Of a stretch of 64,000 nt of DNA, positions 1-9,233 are shown in pieces. The DNA is from Adenanthera pavonina (Eukaryota > Streptophyta > Magnoliopsida > Fabales > Fabaceae). Numbering within the stretch: the stretch's first letter is position 1; every line of letters begins with the position of its first letter. Position numbers and translations under genes: made by a program. The notes below the pieces were generated by a model. That model worked only from the letters and a program-made list of their open reading frames with translations. It searched no databases and had not been told where the DNA came from. The stretch is taken from contig JAIVEN010000021.1 of the NCBI GenBank assembly GCA_026686845.1, forward strand, positions 17,750,001-17,814,000. Direction: 5' to 3'.

Positions 1-290
1 CACAACAGTATTGTATGTGTGACCCCTTTAGTTATCAATTTTGCCTAACACCTCATATTTCTGTTGTCATGCTGATTACTAGCTTTATTTTCATACGTGT
101 TTGCAGAATTTGCCATACCGACATCATATTTATGTTCTACAAATATAAAGCACTTCATCTACTTGATAGCTCATGTGTTTAAATAACAATTGTAGTTCTC
201 ATTATTGTTTTATTATTTCTTCAAGTTCAAGTTTTAAATTTGATCTCTATCCTCATTGGACACGTAATTAATTACTCTTTCCTATTATGG
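1..290. other. Flank or intron upstream of the kinase relic
   Basis: AT-rich sequence with no open frame, repeat or RNA signature that I can identify. It lies just upstream of the first recognisable sphingosine-kinase-like piece, so it is probably intron of that gene. That placement is inference from position only. Confidence 0.3.
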
Positions 291-700
291 GAGGCCACAC
301 TTTATGCACTGTTAAGATATTTCTTACGCTTGCATGGTTGACATCTTGGAAATTAAAGAAGCTTTGACCATTTGGAGGTTAGTTGTATTGATCTTCTTTA
401 GCTCATATATAGTTAGTATTTGGTATAGATGTAGTATGAGCTACTAATTACTATTTTCTTTTACTTATTGTTGTTGATTTACTGTATAGTAGTTCAAGGT
501 CTATCTTTTGTTTTAGGCTCTCAATTGAATCTTACATTTGAGGCAATACACTAGATGCATTTCATTTGTGCCTGCACTTGGGTTTTGAAGCTTTTGGGGA
601 GCCCATGAGTTATACTGGAAAATTTACAAGCAAAGACAACCACCATGAACAATAATGTTCCTTGGATGCTTAAGATGCCTTGGCAGCTCCTGATGCAAAA
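291..700 (+). pseudogene. Sphingosine kinase-like exons (broken), 5' part
   Basis: Two stretches read like the C-terminal half of plant sphingosine (long-chain base) kinase, which phosphorylates sphingoid bases with ATP. At 291-338 the frame gives EATLYALLRYFLRLHG, comparable to the family's ARxDFYALxRIxxLRxYxG segment, then a TGA at 339. At about 562-700 the pieces FVPALGF, EAFGEPMSY, NVPW and DALAAPDAK appear in the family's order (FVPAPGFEAYGEP ... NVPWGSEDxLAAPDAK). They lie in different frames: one extra T follows GGGTTT near 581-586, and about one base is missing between NVPW and DALAAPDAK. The last piece ends GCAAAA at 700 followed by GT, a possible donor. The exon at 13310 continues the protein, so element A1 sits in the intron between. 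The breaks argue for a pseudogene. The family call is from remembered alignment and a diacylglycerol-kinase-superfamily relative is possible. Confidence 0.5.
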
Positions 701-815
701 GTAGCTTTATGTGTTTCAAGAAATTTAGATTAGCTTCTTTGGAAGGAATAGTTGGATTAATGTGTATTTAGTGTTAGACTGGAGGCTAATATACAAGGAG
801 TGATATTTTTATATT
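701..815 (+). other. Intron of kinase relic, left of A1 insertion
   Basis: The stretch starts with a GT after the DAAPDAK-type piece and ends at the A1 insertion. The matching right part of the intron is 12951-13309. Nothing else is visible. Confidence 0.4.
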
Positions 816-2677
816 TGTTAGCAAGGCTGACTTCCCAAGAGGGGGGGTGAATTGGGAAGTTTGAAATTTTTCTGCACAAAGTGAAGTAAGTGAAGATATC
901 ACAGTATAATGAAAGCAATGCGTAAAACAGAGTAAGGTGAAAAATAAAGATAAGGAGAAATAAAGTCAGAGATTTATCCTGGTTCGGTCTATTCACTTGA
1001 CCTACATCCAGTCCCCAAGACACCTCTTGAGATTTATCCACTATACAGCAAGAATTTCAGTGGGCTTCTTGCTAAAGCCACAGTACATGGGTTTGCTCTG
1101 TTTCTGAGCTCTCTCAAACTCTTCAAGCACTTTCACTATGTGCTTCCCAATCCCCTTGTGAATATCCCTCACAAGTAAACCTATCTTCCAGATGAAGAAT
1201 AGATTGATTACAATGAAGTAACTCTCTTGTAAAAGAGTGGATGTGAAAGTTTAAGTACAAGTTTTGAAGTTAAGAGGGTAAAAGCTTTTGAGAAAAAGAT
1301 TCAGCAGAAATTCGATATATACAAGTTTGATTTTGTTACCCACAACTTCAAATGATGTTGTATTTATAGATTTAGGTCTCAAATATCCGTTAGAGACTAA
1401 ATCTATCCGTTGGAGAAGTTATTCAATGGTTACTCTGAAAAACTATCCGTTTACCAACCGCATTTAATGTTTCTGACATACTGAAATTCGAATTTTGGTT
1501 GGGCAACAGACGAATTTCGAAGGAACCGAAGATTAAAGCTTCCAACGTTACAGCACGAAGTTTGTCTGTTCATGAAGTGAAATTCGAATTTTGAAACTTA
1601 CAAAACATTTTCACAATGTGACATACGAATTTTCAAGAAGAAAGTTTTCGGTTAAGTATGAACAGTGTTTTCAATTTTCTACAGTGCCTTCGAAATTTGA
1701 ATTTTGGATCCCCAAAATTCGTCTGTTCATTGAACGTTTAAAGAGACACAGTAGATAACTTTCTTCGAAATTTGAATTTTGGAAAGGCGAAATTCGTCTG
1801 TCAGAGAAACTCTTTTCAGACTCATTTCATCATTCGAATGTTGCAAGTTCTTATCATTCGTATGTCAATGTTTCATTTCAATAGACTCAAGAACTTAGCT
1901 TTTGAAATTCGAATTTCAATGCTCAAAGTTCGTCTGTCAGAGAGCAGTTTTGAAACTGAAATCACTCTTGATCTCAGGTGAACTTTAACATAGTTTCAGA
2001 CGAATTTCTTCAATTTTCTCAAGTTTTGTTTTGTTTGAAATTCGAATTTTGAAAACCCAAAGTTCGTCTGTTGTAAAGAAGCATCTTTCAGACTTATATG
2101 AAAATTCGAATGTTGGAACTTCAAAATTCGTCTGTCAGAGAGCATTTATCAAACTTAATTTCATTTTGATTTCAGATGCACTTTATCATAGTTTCAGACG
2201 AATTTCTTTGATTTTCACAAACTTCATTTTACTTGAAATTCGAATTTTGAAAGTGTGAAGTTCGTCTGTTACAAAAGGCCTCTTTTCAGACTAGATGAAA
2301 ATTCGAATTTTGAACAACCAAAATTCATCTGACAGAGAGCAGTCTCTTCAGACTTATTCAGTTTTAGCTCGAAATTCGAATTTCCAAAGGCAAAATTCGA
2401 ATTTCTAACTTGACAGTTCAGTTTAAACTCTCAACCTTCGTCTGTTCAAAGGTGTTTTTCAAATATTAAAAGATTTAACACAAAATCAAAGTTTGAAAAC
2501 ATCTTTTCTTTAAATCAAAATCTTTTACCCAATTATAACAAAAACTAAAGATCCTACAAGAGATCTAACAGCAAATACTCAGTAAATCTTCACTTGAAAC
2601 AGCTTTGTTCTTCTTTGATATCTTTAATCTAAGCTCTTGAGAGTTGGTTTAAAATCATCAAAACTTTTGATTCAACA
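816..2677 (-). repeat. A1 3' LTR (left copy)
   Basis: 1862-bp direct repeat of 11089-12950. Read on the minus strand it starts TGTTGAATC and ends CTAACA. U3 (about 1450-2450) is packed with AAATTCGAATTT and AAATTCGTCTG/CAGACGAATTT motifs. A TATA-like CTATAAATA lies at 1361-1369. The U5 side carries the conserved CACCCCCTCTTGGGAAG block next to a run of seven G on + near 840. Short ORFs here (such as 757-1041, 1772-1981 and 2031-2258) are non-coding LTR shadows. Confidence 0.95.
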
Positions 2678-2697
2678 TTCTCCCCCTTTTTGATGAT
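2678..2697 (-). promoter_or_regulatory. A1 polypurine tract
   Basis: Read on the minus strand, CATCATCAAAAAGGGGGAGAA directly abuts the TGTTGAATC start of the 3' LTR. A purine-rich tract ending at the LTR edge is the plus-strand priming site of LTR retrotransposons, and this A-then-G form is typical of Sireviruses. Confidence 0.85.
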
Positions 2698-2935
2698 GAC
2701 AAAACAACTTACAAACTGGATTAGTACTTGGGTTTGCTTTCACAAGCTCCCCCTCAACATATGCATAAGATATCAACAGAATTAAGGCACAAAACTTAGC
2801 AACAAAGGGATCCATTCATTTAAACAAAAGTTGCTTATACAGAACCAAATAATGCAAAGTTCAAACATCAAAACTAGTCCAATCAACAAATTTCAAACAA
2901 CAAAACCAGGTACAAAGTACAACAAGGATTTCCAA

Positions 2936-5106
2936 TCATTTCTTCTTGGTCTTGGTCTTCTTGCTGTAGGATTTCCCTTTTCCTTTACCAGATTGCTCAG
3001 CAGCAGTCTTTCCAGTTTGCCCAGCAGTTTGCCCAGACTTCTCCCCCTTTTTGACATCATCAGGAAGGCCAACAAAATCAGCCGGAGGAGGGATCTGAGA
3101 GACAGGAATAGCACGAAGGGGCACAGGAGCAAAAGAATTTTAGCTGGGGGATCAGTGCTTGTTTCCTCATCAGAGATTTCCAGCAGCTCCTGCATTGCCT
3201 GTCTGGTAAGAGCTAGTTGAGCCCTTTGTTCCTCTATAAGACCATAGGCAGCTAGAGAAGAGGAAGCTGGTTTAGCAGGAGGAAACATTTCTTCCAGTCT
3301 TTTCCTCTGAGCTTCCAGTAAAGCATTGTGAGCAATGGCAACAAAGTCAACAACAGGTACAAGGCTCCTTTCTTCAGTGCTCACAACTTCTTGCATAGAG
3401 GAGCTTGAAATTGCTGCCACCAGTTTTTCAACTTGCTCAGATTCTTGAGTGGATAGAATTGATTCCTGAGCAACTTCTTGCATGGGCTCATGAGGACTTG
3501 TCTACTGAAGTCCTTCTTCTTCTTCCAATCCATAGTCCAAGGGTGGACCAGGACTTGGTGTTCTCATTGCACCAGCACCATCTACATTATCATCATGGTC
3601 AGAGGAGGCAATCTCGAAGGGGCTTGGAGGCTCAGGAGTTGGAGATAGAGTAGGCTCAGGGACACCAGGCTGAGGTGGAGCTGAAGTGGTAGGAATAGCA
3701 TTCCTTATTTCTTCATACGCATCAGCCACCACCTTCATATTCACAGCCAACTGATGGATCTGATCTTGTAGATGAGCAAATTTGGCATTTTGCTCATCTC
3801 TTATGCTGAGAATGAGTGTTGACAGACTGTCAAACAACTCAGTGACCTTTGTTGGCTTGGCCCGTGAGGAGGGAGTGGAAGGAGGTTGAGTGGGCCTGGA
3901 GGGAGATGGGATTGGCTGAGAAGGCTGAGGTACTGATTTGCAAGGGGCCTCAGAGGTGCCTTCTTGTTGGAGGGAGGCATCAGCAGCAAAGAACAGATCT
4001 TCAGATTTCCCTGCTCCCTTTCCAACCCATCTGCCTTCATCTCGTTCAATACCCATCCTTTGCAGTTCCTCTTCTTTAAATGCCTCAATGAGTTTCCCTT
4101 TCCCCTTTTCAATGTGTTGAATCCTAGCATGCTGCAGGATTCTTGAAATAATTGCAGCATAGGGGAGTGTGGAATCCTTCCTCTGATCCCTTGCCTTTAT
4201 CATTCTCTGGAGGATGATATGACCCATGTTGATTAGCTTCCCACGAATGATAGCAGTCATCACATGAGCCTCTGCCCTTGTTATCAAATTGAAGCTGCCA
4301 TCCTTGTTGAATATGATCCTGGACACTATATAGTGCAGGATCCTGACTTGTACACTTAGGTCTGTGGGCTTCAACAGATTTATTGTTGGCCTGTTATCCC
4401 TTCTCCTGAACAAGGTGTCCAAGATAGTGCTCTCTTTGTAGTTCAGAAAGGATCCACCTTCTTCATCCTCTGTGCTTGCCTCATCCATGTATCCAGAGGC
4501 TGTAATGTCAATTTTCACCCCATCTTGTCCTGGGATTTCCAACACTTCATTGATTGTTTCATCAGCAAGCCAGATGGTCCTTGATCTCAAAGTGACCTCC
4601 CATTTCCTTTTCTTGCTGTTATATTAAAGAGAGGCATACCAAGTCTTCACTACTTCATCATCATATTTTTCAGCAATTTCCAACAAGTTTTTGTATCTTA
4701 TCAACCATAGTGCAGCATCAAAGTTGTTGGATACCAAATATTGCTCCAAATTTACACAGTGAGGCTTGATTACCTTTTTACTGGAAAACTTGGCAGAAAA
4801 CTCTTCTTGAATCTCAGGAGTGCTCCAAAGTGGTAATGTGGTAAGCTCAAATTCTCCAGATTGTGTAGAAGAGGAGGAAGCCACAGCAGTAGTATCACCC
4901 AAAGGAATTGCAGTTTTTGAAGAGGAAGGCCCAGTTTTCTGCGAATCTGCCTTGGATGATGATTTCTGGCGTTTAGAAGGGGTAGCTTTACTGGGTTCGG
5001 CCTTTCTCTTGGATTTTTCTCCTTCTTTTGTAGCATATTGGGATTTAACCGTTCTTTTTGGCCGAGTCCCAGCTTGTCCTGCTCCAGGGATCTTTACTCT
5101 CGCCAT
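2936..5106 (-). pseudogene. A1 third ORF downstream of pol (broken)
   Basis: ATG at 5104-5106 opens a frame beginning MARVKIPGAGQAG with a Lys/Ser-rich N-terminus. The same frame continues to about 3140 but is cut by TAA at 4624-4626 and TAG at 3502-3504. Near 3125-3145 the homologous reading seems to change frame, because a Lys-rich tail ending KKTKTKKK (stop at 2936) lies in the next frame. Visible parts are: a helical region around 4590-4200 resembling the legume 'putative plant transposon protein' domain (from memory); a Pro/Ser linker (about 3880-3950); a helix with a heptad-like pattern (about 3840-3700); an acidic Pro-rich stretch; and a basic tail. I see no convincing signal peptide or transmembrane anchor, so calling it env-like would rest only on its position after pol. 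A2 keeps the start of the same ORF at 23838. Function is unknown. Confidence 0.7.
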
Positions 5107-6102
5107 TTTTCAGTGGAATGAAGTGGAATGACGTCAAGAAAGGGTTTATAGGATGCGAATGGAAGTTTAAATGGTGAAGAATGACGGTTTTTGGACAGGA
5201 GTTAAGAGAATTAAAGAAAGAATCAGAACGGATTCAGAGAGGTTACAGATAGGGCTGTGTCTGTTCTGAGGAAAACCGTAGCATTTAACGTGTGTAACCG
5301 TCTGACAGACGAATTTTGAGGGGCCAAAATTTGAACTTCGGGCAGTTACAAGTTAAACCGTTTAGCACAGCTTACTGACAGACGAATTTTCATCTTGAAA
5401 GTTCATCTGACAGTGGCTTGAAACAAGCAATACAAGGACAACAGACGAATTTTGTTCCACCAAAGTTTGAATGTTGAATAGACAAAGGCAGTTAACAATC
5501 AAACTATCAATCATTCAGACGAATTAAACAGGCAGAGCTGTATCTTTTAACAATTCAGCATGTAGGTCATGATTCATCAGACGAATTTTGAACTGAAAAT
5601 TCGAATTTTCTTACTATGTAAAGATTGTCCAACATTCGTATGTTAGGAGGTAATAATTTGTCTAGCAGTGATGGACAAACATAATATTGAAGTTTCTGAC
5701 TTTGAAAATTCGAACTTTCAAGTTTCAACAGAAGAATTTCGAGGCATTACAGAGAACTGTTCCAGGGCATAACAGGCCGAAGTTCGTCTGTTAGTGAACT
5801 AAAATTCGAATGTTGACCATATTGACCATGTCAGAAGCACATTTTATGAAGCAAAATACGTCTAGCATACATTAAAATGCGAATTTCATCTTTAAAAACT
5901 TACAGAATGGATCCAAAACTTAGGATTTACATCTTTTATTCCATTTTCTGGTTGTTCCATTCTGACGTGCTCCAATCTTCAAGTTTATTGCCATTGATTT
6001 TCACAAGGAGCACCTGCACCTTAGATCAAACATACTCCGAAGCTCAAGTTAGAATTGATTCTTATATTGAAAATTTTAAAGATAGAATTGCATGAAAATA
6101 TC
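5107..6102 (-). other. A1 spacer between pol and the third ORF
   Basis: About 1 kb without a credible ORF. It contains many AAATTCG and AGACGAATTT motifs like those in the LTR U3. The repeated motif therefore extends into the internal region next to the accessory ORF. A promoter or splice-leader role for the downstream ORF is possible but unproven. Confidence 0.6.
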
Positions 6103-9100
6103 TTACAGTTCATTGGGGTTTACCATTCCCAATTCTCTCCTTATTTTACAAAGTCTGTCTTCTGGCAGAGGTATTGTGAGTATATCAGCAACTTGATCCT
6201 CTGTTGGGATGTACTCCAATCTGACTTCTCCTTTCAGAACATGATCTCTTATGAAGTGATGCCTGACTTCAATATGCTTTGTTCTTGAGTGCATGATAGG
6301 ATTCTTAGTGATATTTATAGCACTTTGGTTGTCACACATGATTGGTATCTCTCTTATTTTGATCTCAAGATCTTCAAGCTGCTGTTTCATCCAGATGACT
6401 TGGGCACAACAGCTTCCAGCTGCAACATACTCAGCTTCTGCAGTAGATAAGGCTACACTGTTTTGCTTTTTGCTAAACCATGAAACTAGGGATCCTCCAA
6501 GGAACTGACAGGTTCCACTTGTGCTTTTTCTATCAGTTTTAGATCCTGAAAAATCAGCATCCGTGTATCCTTTGAGGTCTTCTCCATTGCCTTTTGGATA
6601 CCAAAGACCCATTTGTGATGTTCCAATAAGATATCTAAAAATTCTTTTCACAGCTGTTGCATGGGATTCTTTGGGGCATGATTGGAACCTTGCACACACG
6701 CAGACACTGAACATGATGTCAGGTCTGCTGGCAGTTAAGTACAACAGAGATCCAATCATTCTCCTGTACTGAGTAATGTCAAACATTTTCCCATTCTCAT
6801 CCATGTCTAGTTTGGTTGCAGTAGCCATAGGTGTTCCCATTGGCTTGGCATTCTCCATCCCAAACTTCTTTAGCAACTCCTTTAGATACTTGGATTGACT
6901 GAGAAAGATAGCATCATCAAGCTGTCTGATTTGCAGTCCGAGGAAGAAGTTAAGTTCACCCATCATGGACATCTCGAATTCTCCCTGCATTAACTCAGAA
7001 AATTTCTTGCAAAGAGTTTCATTAGTAGCACCGAAAATAATATCATCAACATAGATTTGAACAATCAGTAAATCTTTATTTTCTTTCTTAGTGAATAAAG
7101 TTGTGTCAACTTTGCCTCTATTAAACCCTTTTTCAGTTAGAAAATTGCTCAACCTCTCATACCATGCTCTAGGGGCTTGTTTTAAACCATAAAGAGCCTT
7201 CTTCAGTTTATAAACATGGTTTGGTTTTGTAGAATCTTCAAAACCAGGAGGTTGATCTACATAAACTTCTTCCATGATATATCCATTTAAAAAGGCACTC
7301 TTTACATCCATTTGATATAGTAAAATATTTTTCATGCATGCATATGCTAGCAGTATTCTTATAGCCTCTAGTCTAGCTACTGGTGCAAAGGTTTCTTCAA
7401 AATCAATACCTTCTTCCTGATTATACCCTTTAGCAACCAGTCTAGCCTTATTTCTGATTATTGTTCCAGATTCATCCAGTTTATTTCTGAAAACCCATTT
7501 GGTACCAATAACAGGATGATTTTTGGGCCTGGGCACTAAATCCCGAACATGATTTCTTTCAAACTGATTTAGTTCATCTTGCATAGCTAAAATCCAGTAA
7601 TCATCAGTTAAGGCTTCCTCAGCACATTTAGGTTCAATTTGAGAAATGAAAGCGCAGTTGAGCATTTGATCCCTTAACTGTTTTCTAGTTTTGACTTTCT
7701 CTTGAATATTCCCTATTACTTGATCAACAGGGTGATTCCTTTGATATCTCCAAGCTCTAGGGAGTTCTTGAGTTGTTTCTTCATTATTTTCTTCATTAGA
7801 CTCTTGCTCCTGGACATCTTCCTCTATGTCAATAGATTCAGATATCTTTGGAGGTTCAGTTTTACTTTTGTCAGAAATTCCCAGTTTTTCAAAATTGATA
7901 GTTAGATTATCCTCATGTTTTGACACAGCTTCATTTTCAATGAAAACCACATGCACTGATTCTTCTACTATGTTTGATCTTTTATTATAAACTCTATAAG
8001 CCTTACACCTACTTGAATAGCCCAAAAATATACCTTCATCGGATTTGGCATCAAACTTACCCAGATTTTCTTTCCCATTGTTGTGAATGAAGCATTTGCA
8101 CCCGAACACATGGAGGTGTGACAAATTTGGCTTTCTTCCTTTGTACAGCTCATAAGGAGTTTTCCCAAGGATTGGTCTGATGTAGGCTCTGTTTATGATG
8201 TAACTTGCTGTATTCACTGCATCAGCCCAGAACACTTGAGAGAGTTCCTTCTCATTCAGCATAGCTCTTGCCATCTCTCCAATGGTTCTGTTCTTCCTTT
8301 CCACCACTCCATTTTGTTGAGGAGTTCTTGGTGCTGAGAAGTTGTGGTCAATCCCATGCTCATTGCAGTACTCCAAAAAGTATGCATTTTCAAATTCTCC
8401 TCCATGGTCTGACCTGATAGACACAATAGAAATACCTTTCTCATTTTGCACTTTCTTAGCTAAGGTTACAAATGCATCAAAGGTATCACTTTTAGAGGAA
8501 AGAAATAATGTCCAAGTAAATCTAGAGTAATCATCTACAATTACAAGCACATACAGATTACCACCAAGACTTTTCACTCTAGATGGTCCAATTAAGTCCA
8601 TATGCAGCAATTCAAGTGGTCTTGTTGTTGTGATTACATTTTTAGATTTGAAGGATGCTTTGGTTTGTTTTCCTCTTAGGCATGCATCACATTCTTTATC
8701 CTTTTCAAAAGATGTTTTAGGAAGACCAGTTACTAGCTCATTTTTAATCAGTTTAGACAATTGATTCATGTTGACATGAGCTAATCTCCTATGCCATAGC
8801 CAACTGTCATTATTCTGACTAATTAAACATACAGAGTCCATGGGAGGAAGTTCATCAAGGTCAATAGTATAACAGTTACCTTCCCTTTGAGCTTTGAGGA
8901 TTACTTTGTGATCACTTTTTCTGATGACCAGGCAAAACTTTGAGTCAAACAGCACCCAGTTTCCTTTGTCACAGGTCTGACTCACGCTTAGTAAGTTATG
9001 GTTGAGGCCAATCACAAACAGCACCTCTTCAATGGATGTTTCTGGATTTTTGTCCACAATTCCAATACCAATGATTTTGCCATATTGGTCACCTCCAAAG

Positions 9101-9225
9101 GTCACCTTTCCTCCTTTCTTGTCTCTAAGGGTGATGAACTTCTCCTTATCACCAGTCATGTGACTTGAGCAGGCACTGTCTATATACCATTTGTTGCTTT
9201 TCTTAGCTTTGAGACAGACCTGCAA
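6103..9225 (-). CDS. pol: A1 pol: protease-integrase-RT-RNase H polyprotein
   Basis: An uninterrupted 1040-residue frame in copia order. Protease: WYIDSACSSHMTG, catalytic Asp about residue 16. Integrase: an HHCC zinc region (WHRRLAHVN ... CDACLRGK), then D210, D273 and E309. The D273-E309 pair has exactly 35 residues between, the D,D-35-E spacing, within HMDLIG, RSDHGGEF and NGVVERKNRT. RT: NKARLVAKGYNQ, MDVKSAFLNG and LKQAPRAWYERL, with the YVDD active site about residue 725. RNase H: YTDADFSGSKTDRKSTSG ... LSTAEAEYVA ... HIEVRHHFI. It ends NPNEL then TAA. The listed first codon is TTG, not ATG. The frame is open upstream to 9246 and overlaps the gag end (9234) by about 12 bases in the -1 frame, so pol probably needs frameshifting or RNA processing. 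All catalytic residues I can place are present. Confidence 0.95.
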   Translation of the reverse strand: MQVCLKAKKSNKWYIDSACSSHMTGDKEKFITLRDKKGGKVTFGGDQYGKIIGIGIVDKNPETSIEEVLFVIGLNHNLLSVSQTCDKGNWVLFDSKFCLVIRKSDHKVILKAQREGNCYTIDLDELPPMDSVCLISQNNDSWLWHRRLAHVNMNQLSKLIKNELVTGLPKTSFEKDKECDACLRGKQTKASFKSKNVITTTRPLELLHMDLIGPSRVKSLGGNLYVLVIVDDYSRFTWTLFLSSKSDTFDAFVTLAKKVQNEKGISIVSIRSDHGGEFENAYFLEYCNEHGIDHNFSAPRTPQQNGVVERKNRTIGEMARAMLNEKELSQVFWADAVNTASYIINRAYIRPILGKTPYELYKGRKPNLSHLHVFGCKCFIHNNGKENLGKFDAKSDEGIFLGYSSRCKAYRVYNKRSNIVEESVHVVFIENEAVSKHEDNLTINFEKLGISDKSKTEPPKISESIDIEEDVQEQESNEENNEETTQELPRAWRYQRNHPVDQVIGNIQEKVKTRKQLRDQMLNCAFISQIEPKCAEEALTDDYWILAMQDELNQFERNHVRDLVPRPKNHPVIGTKWVFRNKLDESGTIIRNKARLVAKGYNQEEGIDFEETFAPVARLEAIRILLAYACMKNILLYQMDVKSAFLNGYIMEEVYVDQPPGFEDSTKPNHVYKLKKALYGLKQAPRAWYERLSNFLTEKGFNRGKVDTTLFTKKENKDLLIVQIYVDDIIFGATNETLCKKFSELMQGEFEMSMMGELNFFLGLQIRQLDDAIFLSQSKYLKELLKKFGMENAKPMGTPMATATKLDMDENGKMFDITQYRRMIGSLLYLTASRPDIMFSVCVCARFQSCPKESHATAVKRIFRYLIGTSQMGLWYPKGNGEDLKGYTDADFSGSKTDRKSTSGTCQFLGGSLVSWFSKKQNSVALSTAEAEYVAAGSCCAQVIWMKQQLEDLEIKIREIPIMCDNQSAINITKNPIMHSRTKHIEVRHHFIRDHVLKGEVRLEYIPTEDQVADILTIPLPEDRLCKIRRELGMVNPNEL

Positions 9226-9233
9226 AACAAAGT

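Noticed and set aside
757..1041. Minus ORF of 94 codons; similar ORF at 10940-11314
   Set aside because: Lies across the LTR edge and U5, is repeated in both LTRs, and has no domain. It is a shadow of the LTR.
1772..2258. Small + ORFs in the LTR (also 12304-12516)
   Set aside because: They are translations of the AAATTCG motif array and are antisense to the element.
1450..2450. Regularly repeated AAATTCG words as a possible CRISPR array
   Set aside because: Irregular spacing, very short repeats and a eukaryotic LTR context.
2831..5131. + strand ORFs opposite the third ORF (2831-3220, 3405-3653, 3849-4146, 4820-5131)
   Set aside because: Antisense shadows of the minus-strand third ORF.
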